NCBI GenBank assembly: GCA_913060495.1
Contig: CAJXRP010000016.1
Location: 1 to 64,000, forward strand
DNA: 64,000 nucleotides
Reading direction: 5' to 3'
Origin: an uncultured Gammaproteobacteria bacterium
GTDB lineage: Bacteria > Pseudomonadota > Gammaproteobacteria > Pseudomonadales > Pseudohongiellaceae
In this document: positions 1 through 9,783 of the stretch, piece after piece
How positions within the stretch are numbered: position 1 is the first letter of the stretch
Layout: the number at the start of each line of letters is the position of its first letter
Notes under the pieces: generated by a model
Told to the model about the DNA's origin: nothing
Databases searched by the model: none
Seen by the model: only the letters and a program-made list of their open reading frames with translations
Translations under genes and position numbers: made by a program

Positions 1-20
1 AAAAGAATGTAAGTAACAGA

Positions 21-56
21 AAACCCACGGAGCAATAGCTTGCGTGGGTTTTTTTT
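21..56 (+). terminator. Rho-independent terminator of an upstream gene outside the window
   Basis: A 9-bp perfect stem (AAACCCACG at 21-29 pairing with CGTGGGTTT at 43-51) encloses a 13-nt loop and runs directly into a T-tract on the + strand. It would end a rightward transcript that enters from before position 1. It also lies just past the 3' end of the leftward kinase gene, but the T-run is stronger for the + strand. Confidence 0.75.
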
Positions 57-122
57 GATTCCAATTTGGATTCTTATTATGTTGAACCTGAGAAACTAAC
101 GAAGTGAACAGTCTTGGCTCCC

Positions 123-2441
123 CTAGCTTGCGATGGCCTTGCCGTTAGCGAGCATCGCGTTGATGAGTTCGGGTAGCTTGTCGGTATCGTAGGGCTTCGA
201 TATACAAGTGATGTTTTCCGACTCGTCGATCTTGTCCTTGAGGATTTGCTGCGTATAGCCTGTCGCCAGAAGAATTGGTGTGGCTGGTTTCTCTAATAGA
301 ATGCGCTTTGCCATATCGATTCCATTCATGCCGCCAGGCATCATGATGTCTGAAAAAACTAGATCGATATTCGGGTTGTTATTAAACCGCTCCAAGCCTG
401 AGTTGCCATCGTTAGCGGCTATTACTTCAAAGCCAGCCTCCAGCAACATCTGTGTGGCAACGTCTCTTACACCGGAATCGTCCTCGACCAAGAGAATGGT
501 GCCGGTGTATTGTTCCGGCGCTTTCCCATCTCCAGTATCCGTGTGTTGGGACTCGGCTATTCCCTTCGTCAGTGGTAGATGCAGAGTGAATGTTGTCCAC
601 TCGCCGCTGCGGCTTTTTACCGATATGTTGCCACCCGATTGTTGCAAGAACCCGAACGCAGTACTAAGACCGAAACCGGATCCTTCGCCCATTGCTTTGG
701 TCGTGAAGAAGGGGTCGAATATTTTGTCTTGGATTTCGGCAGGGATGCCCATGCCGTTATCGGTAACTGTTAGTTCGACATAGTCGGTCTCGCCCCCATG
801 TGAAGTTGCATCGGCGATCGAATCGCTGAGTATTACGCGCCTTGCCGCGATTGTGATTTGACCACCCTCAGGCATCGCGTCTTTTGCGTTTACGCACAAA
901 TTTACGATAACGTTCTCGAATTGAGTTCTGTCGATCTTCACCGTATTGCTGTCTTCACTCAGCAATAGTTTTAGGTCGATATCTTCGCCAATTACGCCGT
1001 TAAGAAACGATTCCATATCGGTAAGAACTTCATTGATATCTTCGGTCTTGCTTAGCAGAGCCTGCTCTCTCGAGAAACTGAGTAATCTCTTGTTCAAGTC
1101 GGCGCCGTTTTTTGCGGCCTTTACTAAATTATCGATTATCTCTATCTCGCCAACACGTCCATCGCTAGTCAGGCGACGCTTGAGAAATTGTAGATTGCCC
1201 ATGATGACGGTTAGCATATTATTAAAATCGTGTGCTACACCGCCCGTGATTCGACCTATCGCTTCCATTTTTTGCGACTGCAGAAGTTTCGATTCCATCT
1301 CCAATTGATTCGTCATATCAGAGAAACTCACCACCGCACCGATAAGGCTTCCTACCTCAGTAATAGGCCTGCAGGAGAAACTCACAGGGAGAACTACCTG
1401 GTCTTTTCCGCAGAACACTCCGGTTACACTTTGCACTGACTGGCCTTGAAGTAAACAAAGATTTAGCGACTTGCGTGTGGCAGCCTCTTTGCCTGTTTCC
1501 GTGGTGCTGCGACAGATGATGTCTAGTGCATTCTCGCCGATGATTTCGGATTGCTTGAGTTGCAATAGCTGCAATGCCATCGCATTGACGAAGGTTATAT
1601 TGCCGATGTTATTGATGCCAAAAATGCCCTCACCCACCGCATCGAGTAACAGTAATTTTTCCTTTGCAGCCATAGCCAATTTGTTATCACTGTCCTGCTT
1701 TTCTGCTAGAAGGTCCTCTTCGCGTTTGATGCGTGTTATGAGTTCCTCTTCTCGTTGCTTGAGAGTCTCGGCTTCGTTACCTAACTCTATATCGAGCTCA
1801 GTGTTGCGCAGGCGCAGTTTAATGCTTCGGTTTAGGTCTCGGCCAATACGCATTGCCATGAAATAGGCGAAGATAAATATTGTGGCTAGCGAACTGGCAA
1901 TCTGTATGTCTTGCTGTGAACCCATATAGATTGAAAAGGCGATATTCAAAGAGACAGCGGGAATAGCAAAAGTCAGGAACAGTTTTCGGTTAACAGACAG
2001 GACGATGGTGGCGTTCGCAACCATCAAGCAGAACCAGATCAGCGTCGCTCCCTTAGGAGGGACGACTAACTCCGCCGCACTAACTGGTGCGAGCAACCAG
2101 GTTGAGCCCCAGATCAGTCCTGAGAGCAATACCATGGCGAGTAGGAAGCGTTCTCGAGACTTTATATTCTCAGATGTCGAGGCTACGCTGACTTGTGAGC
2201 GCCCGAGTAGGTAGAACAGACCACAGCTGAGGAGAAGTACGCCGATCCAAAAATAGGTGCCGAGATAGATTTTTTCAGCGAAAGCGAATGCAAACAGCAC
2301 GAGCATGGTGCCAGCAGCGGCATCTACGCCGAGAATAACGGGGAGTTGCCGAAACACCGAGTCGATCTGCGCGCGATGTACGACCTCGCCTTGAGGGTCT
2401 GTGGTGCTAGTGCTTTTTGAGCGCTCCATCATACTAGTCAT
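123..2441 (-). CDS. Hybrid sensor histidine kinase/response regulator with membrane sensor and PAS domain
   Basis: The 772-residue protein has an N-terminal block of about six hydrophobic segments (residues 35-200), a charged coiled-coil-like stretch (205-260), a PAS-like domain (about 262-385), and a HisKA helix with the phospho-acceptor H404 in GGVAHDFNN. The HATPase domain shows N-box residues N514/N518, the DNGMGIP box (561-567) and a G-rich GEGSGFGLST lid. A C-terminal receiver domain carries acidic residues near 653-655 and the acceptor D698 in FSDIMMPGG. The protein would autophosphorylate at the membrane and pass phosphate to its own receiver. No DNA-binding output domain or partner regulator is adjacent, so signal and target are unknown. 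The initiator has no strong Shine-Dalgarno; a start at the following ATGs (residues 4-5) is possible. Confidence 0.9.
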   Translation of the reverse strand: MTSMMERSKSTSTTDPQGEVVHRAQIDSVFRQLPVILGVDAAAGTMLVLFAFAFAEKIYLGTYFWIGVLLLSCGLFYLLGRSQVSVASTSENIKSRERFLLAMVLLSGLIWGSTWLLAPVSAAELVVPPKGATLIWFCLMVANATIVLSVNRKLFLTFAIPAVSLNIAFSIYMGSQQDIQIASSLATIFIFAYFMAMRIGRDLNRSIKLRLRNTELDIELGNEAETLKQREEELITRIKREEDLLAEKQDSDNKLAMAAKEKLLLLDAVGEGIFGINNIGNITFVNAMALQLLQLKQSEIIGENALDIICRSTTETGKEAATRKSLNLCLLQGQSVQSVTGVFCGKDQVVLPVSFSCRPITEVGSLIGAVVSFSDMTNQLEMESKLLQSQKMEAIGRITGGVAHDFNNMLTVIMGNLQFLKRRLTSDGRVGEIEIIDNLVKAAKNGADLNKRLLSFSREQALLSKTEDINEVLTDMESFLNGVIGEDIDLKLLLSEDSNTVKIDRTQFENVIVNLCVNAKDAMPEGGQITIAARRVILSDSIADATSHGGETDYVELTVTDNGMGIPAEIQDKIFDPFFTTKAMGEGSGFGLSTAFGFLQQSGGNISVKSRSGEWTTFTLHLPLTKGIAESQHTDTGDGKAPEQYTGTILLVEDDSGVRDVATQMLLEAGFEVIAANDGNSGLERFNNNPNIDLVFSDIMMPGGMNGIDMAKRILLEKPATPILLATGYTQQILKDKIDESENITCISKPYDTDKLPELINAMLANGKAIAS

Positions 2442-2637
2442 AATATTGCTCTTGAGAAGAGAAATTTGTTATGCAAAGCGTAGCTGGTAGAGACCAAAGC
2501 AGTAATTAGGGGTGAGCCGTGAGTCTCGCTTGGGCTAGACTACCACGAAAAATAGGGGATGTGAGTAGTTGACGGCGAATTGTAGCGCTATAGCTATCGG
2601 GCGGTGGGGGTATTGTGGCGAAAATTCTGCTCTGGAG

Positions 2638-2688
2638 AATAAAAAGGGCCTCACTGCCTAGCTTGTGAGCTAGTCGGTGAGACCCTTT
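2638..2688 (-). terminator. Terminator of the leftward alpha/beta hydrolase gene
   Basis: A long imperfect hairpin (AAAGGG with CCCTTT, CTCAC with GTGAG, and an inner CTAGCT/AGCTAG stem around a TGTG loop) lies 24 bp past the stop of the gene ending at 2712. Read on the minus strand it is followed by a T-rich run. Confidence 0.75.
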
Positions 2689-2711
2689 CAATTTACGAGC
2701 ATAGCGCGAAA

Positions 2712-3749
2712 TTACTTCCAGGCGCTGGCTGCTGCGTTTGGATCGGACTCGAGGAAGCGAATCAGGTCGGCGTGGAATAACTCAGGTATCTCTATCTGAG
2801 GAGCGTGCCCTACATTTGGATAGAGCAAAATGGTTGAGTTCTGTAGCTCATTATTCACATTGTGCGCGAGTGCTGGGAAGTCATCGACTAGACCGTCTTC
2901 CTCACCGCCTACAACCAGTGCTTTCGTCGCAATATGCTGCCAATCATAGACGACTGGATCGTCATACAGCATCTGGCCCTGCAATCTGCGAACCTGGGCT
3001 AGACGAGGCCATGCGCCACTCATAGTCTGGCCGAATTGGCGACGCACAAATTCTAAATGCTCAGGTGGCCAGCGTAGCGGAAAGTAGCGCTGATGCCCGC
3101 GCAGGATAGATTGGTAAGTAGTGGCTCCGCCACCGACGAAGGGGTCGCTCCAGGGTCGGCTCTGACGTTGATCGGTAAGACCGATCTGATTCACCATAAC
3201 AACGTGAGTCGTAACGTCTGGATACATCATCGCGAAGCGGCTAACAGTCATTCCGCCCATAGAATGGCCAACGATGGCGACTTCATCAATTTCAAGTTCA
3301 TCTAGCAAGGCCTTCATATTTGCTGCGACGAAATTGAAGCTATAAGGAAGAATTGGCTTAGATGATTTGCCGTAGCCGATTCTATCTACGGCGATGATGC
3401 GAAATCCAGCCGCGGACAATGCCTTGAAAGTGGGTGTATAGGCTTCGGAATAGAAGTTCATGCCATGCTGCCAAAACACCGTCTGACCGTTTGAGCGGCC
3501 ACTAGGAGGCACATCCATATAGGCCATGCGGATATCTTGCTGAAAGCGATTTAGTTCCAGAAAGTGCACGGGGTAGGGATAGGGGATCTCTTCGAAATTT
3601 GCGGAAACAGAGCCCCAATGTGCTGGAGCCTCTGCGGGCGCTACCTCTGGCCAATCTGTCTGAGCCAGGCTGGCGGATGAGGCCAGACTCAGCAAAAACG
3701 CGCCAATTGATAGGATTACTCGTTGTTTTAGCTTGAACATATTCAACAT
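2712..3749 (-). CDS. Secreted alpha/beta hydrolase
   Basis: The 345-residue protein starts with a signal peptide (hydrophobic residues 10-29, likely cleaved after SLAQ), so it acts in the periplasm or outside the cell. The alpha/beta hydrolase fold is shown by an oxyanion-hole HG (about 95-96), the nucleophile elbow GHSMGG (S163), an acidic residue in the GGEEDGLVDD region and the C-terminal histidine in VGHAPQ. The likely reaction is hydrolysis of an ester or related bond; the substrate cannot be told. ATG at residue 4 is an alternative start. The gene stands alone, with its own terminator downstream. Confidence 0.85.
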   Translation of the reverse strand: MLNMFKLKQRVILSIGAFLLSLASSASLAQTDWPEVAPAEAPAHWGSVSANFEEIPYPYPVHFLELNRFQQDIRMAYMDVPPSGRSNGQTVFWQHGMNFYSEAYTPTFKALSAAGFRIIAVDRIGYGKSSKPILPYSFNFVAANMKALLDELEIDEVAIVGHSMGGMTVSRFAMMYPDVTTHVVMVNQIGLTDQRQSRPWSDPFVGGGATTYQSILRGHQRYFPLRWPPEHLEFVRRQFGQTMSGAWPRLAQVRRLQGQMLYDDPVVYDWQHIATKALVVGGEEDGLVDDFPALAHNVNNELQNSTILLYPNVGHAPQIEIPELFHADLIRFLESDPNAAASAWK

Positions 3750-3953
3750 ACCTAAGTTATGAAAAAAGTTATGAAAATAATTTTTTATAGGGCACTGATA
3801 CTTATGGAGCGGTAGAGTATTCCAGATTGCGGGGAATGTTTCAAAAGGTGTTGTGTATCAATTGCATCAATCGAGGGGAGCGGCGGCGAATCTGCGCCGA
3901 AGCGATGGCTGCCGATTCCAGGGAACCGGTAGCCTCGCCGACTAGCACAGAGG

Positions 3954-4505
3954 CTAATCTTCTTTCATGCAGCGGGGGTCGGTGTTCTGGATGTTGGCAA
4001 TAGTTTCACGGTCGATTGGAAGCGGGGCGCAGCCATGACCTGTGCCACAGATCAGATCCCATTCGGGTGTTGCTAGCATGTGACATCCGAAGCAGTTGCC
4101 GCCGAAACGATTTACCACTTCAGTTGTGCCACGAACGGCGATCTCGGAACCGGCTTCAGAGACGGTAAGCTCAAAGAATTCCCAGTCGTTTGTTTCCTCA
4201 TTCCAGCCTTCCTGATGCTTGATCATCACCTCGGTAGGGACCAATGAGACAACCGAGCCTGCTGGATAGTCTCCACCGGTTTCGGAATTTGCAACGGCGA
4301 CTGTGGCGTCAAGGTCCCCGAGCATATTGTCCACGAAGAAGGCGCCAGTTGACGATTTGGTCATTTCAGTAAGGCACTTAAAAAGAGCGTCTGTCACGTC
4401 AAGCTGCTTGTCAGCGTCTTGGGAATTACTTTGGCTTATGGCTGTTAGCGAAAAACAGAGTAGTAGAGCCATCTTGATGGACTTAAATGGTACCAGGGAT
4501 TTCAT
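3954..4505 (-). CDS. Periplasmic monohaem c-type cytochrome-like protein
   Basis: The 183-residue protein has a signal peptide (hydrophobic residues 11-25) and one haem-attachment motif, CFGCH, at 138-142. Additional cysteines follow (C153, C159, C179). The layout, with a beta-rich N-terminal part and a single CXXCH near the C-terminus, resembles cytochrome P460-like or related periplasmic haem proteins, but I do not recognise a definite family. The start is supported by a purine-rich stretch (GGAGAAAGAA on the minus strand) just upstream. It lies between two hydrolase genes, with no partner oxidase or reductase next to it. Confidence 0.7.
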   Translation of the reverse strand: MKSLVPFKSIKMALLLCFSLTAISQSNSQDADKQLDVTDALFKCLTEMTKSSTGAFFVDNMLGDLDATVAVANSETGGDYPAGSVVSLVPTEVMIKHQEGWNEETNDWEFFELTVSEAGSEIAVRGTTEVVNRFGGNCFGCHMLATPEWDLICGTGHGCAPLPIDRETIANIQNTDPRCMKED

Positions 4506-4691
4506 TTCTTTCTCCTAAATTTTTTATCGAGCGCTTGTTCGAGCTGCATGGTATTGGGTCTGACCTGATCTTGCAAAGGAAAGCGCAGCGCAGGCGAGAG
4601 TAGCGGCTATGAATTGTGTATGGACTCTATGCCTAGCTGCGCCTATTCTTCACCAAAGAAGAGGAGCGTCCAGCTCACTGGGAGAATGTTT

Positions 4692-5618
4692 ATGTCAAAG
4701 TTTACTGTTGTGTCTTTTATGCTGTCGATGCTGCTGACAGTCCAAGTCAATGCTCAGGTCGATGCCGACGATCTCTATGATCTTGTGGAGCATAACTACG
4801 CTGACAATGATGGCGTCAATATTCACTACGTGAGTCTGGGGGAAGGGCCCCTGCTTATCTTCATTCACGGTTTTCCGAATCAATGGTATGACTGGCGCTA
4901 TCAGATGGCGGCGCTGGCGGATGACTACCAGGTGGTTGCGATCTCGCTGCGCGGTTACAACCGCAGCGATAAGCCAGAAGGTGTCGAGAACTATGAGTTG
5001 CCGCATTTGACGTCGGATGTGGTGGCGGTGATGGATGATCTAGGAGCGCAGAGCGCCACCATAGTCGGTCACGATTGGGGAGGCATCATCGCCTGGAGCT
5101 TCGCCGAGACCTATCCAGAAAAGACTGAAAATTTAGTGATCTTTAATCGGCCACATCCGCGCTCACGCAAGCGTGAGATGGCACTCAACAATGAGCAGAA
5201 AGAGCGCAGTGCCTATATAGCTAGGTTTACCAACAGTGAGGGGGACCTTGGTGGCATGGACGCGGAGCGTCGCGCACAGAGTCATCAGGGTACGGTGTGG
5301 TACGAGCGCTATCTCGGTGCTTATCAGCGATCAGACTACGAAGCGATGCTGAACTACTACCGAGCCTACTACCCGAAGCCGCCTTGGATGGTGGATGAAT
5401 CGCCGATCGTACCTATTCAGGTCGCGGTGTTGGAGTTTCATGGATTAGAGGATGGTGCCTACGTTAACGAGTCGCTCAACGACACTTGGGAATCCATGGG
5501 GCGCGACTTCACATTGGTTACGCTGCCGGGTATAGGCCACAACTCACAGAATACCGGTGACATTCAGTTCGTTACTACCATGCTGCGCTCTTGGTTAGAG
5601 ATGCAGAAAAGTAGGTAG
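4692..5618 (+). CDS. Secreted epoxide hydrolase/haloalkane dehalogenase-like alpha/beta hydrolase
   Basis: The start chosen is the ATG at 4692, 7 nt after a GGGAG ribosome-binding site and directly before a signal peptide (residues 3-22, ending VNAQ). A longer frame from 4614 would place 26 unlikely residues in front of the signal. The 308-residue product has HGFP (oxyanion hole, near residue 59) and GHDWGG, in which the nucleophile is aspartate (D128). This is typical of soluble epoxide hydrolases and dehalogenases rather than esterases. The catalytic histidine is in GIGHNS near the C-terminus, and a tyrosine-rich NYYRAYY stretch in the cap could hold the epoxide-activating tyrosines. The substrate is unknown. 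It faces ppc, tail to tail. Confidence 0.85.
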   Translation: MSKFTVVSFMLSMLLTVQVNAQVDADDLYDLVEHNYADNDGVNIHYVSLGEGPLLIFIHGFPNQWYDWRYQMAALADDYQVVAISLRGYNRSDKPEGVENYELPHLTSDVVAVMDDLGAQSATIVGHDWGGIIAWSFAETYPEKTENLVIFNRPHPRSRKREMALNNEQKERSAYIARFTNSEGDLGGMDAERRAQSHQGTVWYERYLGAYQRSDYEAMLNYYRAYYPKPPWMVDESPIVPIQVAVLEFHGLEDGAYVNESLNDTWESMGRDFTLVTLPGIGHNSQNTGDIQFVTTMLRSWLEMQKSR

Positions 5619-5648
5619 TGAGTGTGGCGCGTGTCTTTACAGTATTGA

Positions 5649-8219
5649 TTAGGCCGAATTTTTCGACGCGTTAATATTGCCGTAGAGTGAGCGCACGACC
5701 ATCTTCTCGAAGTCTTCGATACGCGGATCATCTTCATCCTTGCGTCTCAGTTCGTTGATTTTCATCAAGGCGAACTGCTGAGTAACTAGAAGTGGTAGCA
5801 CAATGCGCTCGCGTAGTTCGATGCTGAGTCTAGCTCGAGGGTTATCCTCTAGCAGGAAGTCTTGTTCGGCCACTTTTAGAACCATCTTATTAGTAAGCTC
5901 ATGCTCCGCGTGAATCATCTTCCAGAAATCGCCGAAGCGTTCATCATTGATCATATAACGGGTCAAATGAAAGTTGGTTTTGGCGAGGTTTTGCATTCCG
6001 TTAGCGATCAATGCGCGAAAGAACCCCGAGTCTTTGTAGAGCTGGATGCAGTTGTCGAGTTGTCCCGCTTTTTCCTGTGCGGCTAACGCGGTGCCTAGGC
6101 CATAGTAACCGGGCACGTTCTGTTTTAGCTGCGCCCATGCTCCAACGAAAGGTATCGCTCGAAGGTCTTCGAATTTCAATTCGGAGCTATTGCCTCTCTT
6201 CGCCGGACGACTGCCGATGTTAGTCATATTGTAGTAGTGCAGCGTACTCATCTCTTCCAGATAGGGAAGAAACAACTCGTGTTGCTTCAAAGATTCATAT
6301 TTTTTCAGGCTTGCAGTGGCTAGCGACTCGATCAGACTGCTTTGGCCTGCGTTCAATTCTCGCTCAGGGCGATCATAGAGATTGTTTTCCAAGCCGGCAG
6401 CGAGCAGCAGGCTCAAGTTGTGCTGTGCCGCAGGTTTCACACCATAGTTAGAGCTTATAGTCTGTCCCTGCACGGTCATCTGAATTTCGTTGCTTTCAAT
6501 CTTCTTACCCAGCGCTGCATAGAATAGATAAGCGTTGCCGCCGCCACGCGCCGTAGGGCCGCCGCGGCCATCGAAGAATATGACTTCGATGCCTGCTTCT
6601 CTAGATACAGCCGTTAGGTCTTCTTTGGCTTTATAGATAGCCCAATTTGCCATCAGGTAGCCGCCGTCTTTTGTGCCATCGGAGAAACCCAACATGATTG
6701 TTTGTCGATTGCCGCGATTGGCTAGGTGTTTCTTGTATACCGGGTTGCTATAAATACTGCGCATGGACTCGCCAGCATTATCCAGATCGTTAATCGATTC
6801 AAATAAGGGCACGATGTCGACGTTGAGCGCCTTGTCTTGCCAACCACATAGTTGGAAGAAGGCATAGACTCGTGCCATATCAATCGGTCCGTGGCAGTTG
6901 CTAATAATATAGCGGTGGCATCCCTGCTCTCCGTTGAGAGTTTGAATGTCATCGATCAGCGCGAACGAGCCAATAGTATCCAGCAAGACGTCATCATCGA
7001 GTGAAGGGACTTCAGCAGTTCCAGATACGTTCAGCAATTTCTCTACCTGCTCGGCCTCGCTAAGAGTATCTAAGCCGACTAAAAGTGACGAATTCTCTGC
7101 AATGACTGCGTCGAATGCGCGGGAAATAACGCGGCTATCCTGACGAATATCGAGGCTCGCGAAATAGAAACCGAACAGAGTTACCTTGCGTCTAAAGGAA
7201 CGGAGCTGGTCTATGAATAGACTCTGATTTTGCTTTACGAGGATAGTCTCTATCTCATCAAGCTTCGTGATCAAGGCTTCGGCATCGAGCGTGTAGACAG
7301 GCTTGCTCTCGGACATTTCGTCGTGCAGTTGTTTCTCGATCTCATCGAGAATCTTGTAAGTCCCCTTGAAGGTTAGGCGCCGCTTAAGCTCGCGCACATC
7401 ACGGTGGTAGCAGCTTGCTATGCTGTAGCGAAGCTTTGCGGCGACACGATGCGTTGTGTCGACATTCACGAAGGGGTTGCCGTCACGATCGCCGCCGGGC
7501 CAGAAACCAATGGTCATAAGTTTCTGATTCTCGAGCACATCGCGTTCATAGCGGCCCGCGAACTTATCGATTATCTGCCCCATTACTGGGTAGAAAATAT
7601 TGCCCAAATACCAGCTGAGTAGCACGGCCTCATCATAGGGAGAGGGCTTGGTCTTGCGTGAGAATGGAGTGTTGCCTAACTGCTGCAGAAGCTGTCTCAC
7701 CTCGGAATTGTCGTTGCGAGCGATAGCGCGCGTTAAATCATTGATGATTGCGAGAACTGTGCCGGGATAAAACTGTGTGGGATGTGCGGTTAGCGTTACG
7801 CGTATGCCAAATTTTTTGAGAATCTCCGAGAACTGTTCGCTAAGGTTTTCCGATTCGACTTTCTCAACCACGGTCTGCAGAATTTTAAGCTTGTCCACCT
7901 GATGCATTTTTCGATACGCCGCATCTTCAATAGCATCAACTAGAACTACCTGCCTTTCAACGTATTGAATGACTTTAAAGAGAAAGTTATTTTTATCAGT
8001 ATCAGAGAAATGCGGTTTGTGTAGGTCGAAAAATTCTTCGATGATTGCGTCTGGGCTCTTCCCCTCGATAAGACCCTGCTGGCAGGCGGCGTCCAGCAAA
8101 GGTAATAGCAGTCCAGTCTTTTCTACGGCATCGAGTGGCAGAGTGAGAAACAGGCCGTTATACAGTTGGTAGTTTAGGCCAATCAGTTCTTCGAATTTGT
8201 TGGATAGTGAATCAGTCAT
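5649..8219 (-). CDS. ppc: Phosphoenolpyruvate carboxylase, divergent type
   Basis: This cytoplasmic enzyme of 856 residues would convert PEP and bicarbonate to oxaloacetate, refilling the TCA cycle. Family motifs are visible: TAHPTQ with the catalytic histidine H146 (TAHPTE in E. coli), GFSDGTKDGG, the GRGG loop within FFDGRGGPTARGGG, QGQTISSNYG and GSRPAKR. The loop has aspartate where the E. coli and plant enzymes have histidine (FHGRGG). From memory, FFDGRGG-PxARGGG is the form of Bacteroidetes-type PEPC. The protein is somewhat shorter than the E. coli enzyme (883 residues), and the C-terminal tail is not the usual QNTG but ends NINASKNSA. Identity is firm. An origin by transfer is inference. 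Confidence 0.93.
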   Translation of the reverse strand: MTDSLSNKFEELIGLNYQLYNGLFLTLPLDAVEKTGLLLPLLDAACQQGLIEGKSPDAIIEEFFDLHKPHFSDTDKNNFLFKVIQYVERQVVLVDAIEDAAYRKMHQVDKLKILQTVVEKVESENLSEQFSEILKKFGIRVTLTAHPTQFYPGTVLAIINDLTRAIARNDNSEVRQLLQQLGNTPFSRKTKPSPYDEAVLLSWYLGNIFYPVMGQIIDKFAGRYERDVLENQKLMTIGFWPGGDRDGNPFVNVDTTHRVAAKLRYSIASCYHRDVRELKRRLTFKGTYKILDEIEKQLHDEMSESKPVYTLDAEALITKLDEIETILVKQNQSLFIDQLRSFRRKVTLFGFYFASLDIRQDSRVISRAFDAVIAENSSLLVGLDTLSEAEQVEKLLNVSGTAEVPSLDDDVLLDTIGSFALIDDIQTLNGEQGCHRYIISNCHGPIDMARVYAFFQLCGWQDKALNVDIVPLFESINDLDNAGESMRSIYSNPVYKKHLANRGNRQTIMLGFSDGTKDGGYLMANWAIYKAKEDLTAVSREAGIEVIFFDGRGGPTARGGGNAYLFYAALGKKIESNEIQMTVQGQTISSNYGVKPAAQHNLSLLLAAGLENNLYDRPERELNAGQSSLIESLATASLKKYESLKQHELFLPYLEEMSTLHYYNMTNIGSRPAKRGNSSELKFEDLRAIPFVGAWAQLKQNVPGYYGLGTALAAQEKAGQLDNCIQLYKDSGFFRALIANGMQNLAKTNFHLTRYMINDERFGDFWKMIHAEHELTNKMVLKVAEQDFLLEDNPRARLSIELRERIVLPLLVTQQFALMKINELRRKDEDDPRIEDFEKMVVRSLYGNINASKNSA

Positions 8220-8313
8220 CGTTGTCCATTGTTAGCTAGTGCGTGGTTCTCAATAAAGATCTATTTCTGTTCGGCATGTGCCTGAATAAATTTTGTTGTG
8301 AGCGAGCTGTCAT

Positions 8314-9573
8314 TCAATCGAACAGATCGAGTTCGATGATATTGGCCATAGCGGCATAACCGGCATCATTGGGGTGCAAATTGTCTTCGGTAAATTCGGG
8401 AAGAATGCGACTCGGATTGGCGGGATCCTGCACTGCCTTCTCAAAGTCGATAACGCCATCGAACTCGCCGCTGCGAATGAAGGCATTGACTTGCTGCCGC
8501 ACGAGTTCGCCCTCGGGCGTGAAGTAGGCTGCGCCTTCATAAGGAGTGAGAGTGGCGCCAATAATTTTAATTTCTCTGGTATGAGCGCGGGCGATGATCT
8601 GCTGATAGCCGGCGATGATTTCTGCTGCAGATATTAAACTGCCACTGGGTGACATACCGATGTCGTTAATGCCTTCCATTAGAACCATATGAGTTACCTT
8701 GCTAAGTGCTAGCACATCGCGCTCGAAGCGTGCCTGCAGGTTTTCACCGAAACGTGAATTGCCTTCTGTAGTAACCCTATTGCCACTTATGCCTGCATTA
8801 ACAACGGCAAATTTTTGCGTGTCGTTGTCTGCGAAGAGTCTTCTCGAGAAATGATTTGGCCAACGCTGATTAGCGCTTGTGGTAGATCCCCAGCCATCGG
8901 TTATGGAGTCTCCCACCACTGCTATTGCGGAAATTGATTCAGAGCTTATTACATCGATGGCGGTCAATAGAGGCCATGCGACGGTCTCTGTTTGATTGCT
9001 CAATTGCTGCGAGCGGGTTTGATCGCCATTGCCGGATATATAGTTGGTTTGATTTGATAACGCGTGGGCTGTTAGAAATCCATTGTCCTCTGGAAGATAG
9101 AGGCTAATGCTTAGGTTAGTCATCTCGGGTAGCTCGTAGTTGAGTGGGTCGCTAAAAACTACAGCTCCCTTAGGTATCGTTACCGAGGATTGACCGGCGA
9201 ACTGCAGAGATTCAACTGTGCTGGGCTGGATTGAACTTTCTTCAGATTGCAATGCAATGCTGGCGGCACCAATAGTTATCGTTTCATTACCGTGAGTATT
9301 GCTTAGGCGGATGCGCACACTGTCGCCCCCCACACTGCTGTGGACGATCAAGCGTAGCGTTTGATCCTGTGGACTGTTGTCGGGGTTATCTTCTCCGGGT
9401 AGGGTGCTCGGCGAAGTGCTCCAGGTCGTCACCCAGCGTGGGTCGCTTTGTTCCTGCGCTAAGGTGAATGGGGCAGAAACAAGAGTTGTGAATAGCAGGA
9501 AGGCTGCGAGTAAGGAAAAAGGGGTGTGCCTAGATTTTGTTAGGCTATTTGTTTGTTCCGATATTTTCATCAT
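8314..9573 (-). CDS. Secreted SGNH/GDSL-family esterase
   Basis: The 419-residue protein has a signal peptide (hydrophobic residues 19-39), a beta-rich N-terminal region (about 45-205) and an SGNH hydrolase domain. Block I is VVGDSITDG with nucleophile S223, block III is EGINDIG and block V is DNLHPND with the catalytic Asp/His. The two-part layout resembles lipase/esterase proteins that act on carbohydrate esters or lipids, but the substrate cannot be read from sequence. The gene is transcribed toward ppc, with no obvious terminator of its own in the 94-bp gap before the ppc start. Confidence 0.88.
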   Translation of the reverse strand: MMKISEQTNSLTKSRHTPFSLLAAFLLFTTLVSAPFTLAQEQSDPRWVTTWSTSPSTLPGEDNPDNSPQDQTLRLIVHSSVGGDSVRIRLSNTHGNETITIGAASIALQSEESSIQPSTVESLQFAGQSSVTIPKGAVVFSDPLNYELPEMTNLSISLYLPEDNGFLTAHALSNQTNYISGNGDQTRSQQLSNQTETVAWPLLTAIDVISSESISAIAVVGDSITDGWGSTTSANQRWPNHFSRRLFADNDTQKFAVVNAGISGNRVTTEGNSRFGENLQARFERDVLALSKVTHMVLMEGINDIGMSPSGSLISAAEIIAGYQQIIARAHTREIKIIGATLTPYEGAAYFTPEGELVRQQVNAFIRSGEFDGVIDFEKAVQDPANPSRILPEFTEDNLHPNDAGYAAMANIIELDLFD

Positions 9574-9783
9574 CTTGTACCCAGCAAAAATTAACTATTA
9601 TTGTGCGACTAGACTAATAGACGCGACCGATTCGCAATGAGTAAAGCACAGAATCCTAAAGATGAAAATCGCAATTCATGAGTTGCGAGACGATACTGCG
9701 CCTGCTATAAACCTGATCAGCCAAACGCCTGAGCACTATGCTGGCGTGTATCTGAAAGACATTAGAAAGGGAATAAAGTCGCT

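Noticed and set aside
2506-2691. 61-codon open frame on the minus strand
   Set aside because: It covers the terminator hairpin of the neighbouring gene, has biased composition and no ribosome-binding site or motif.
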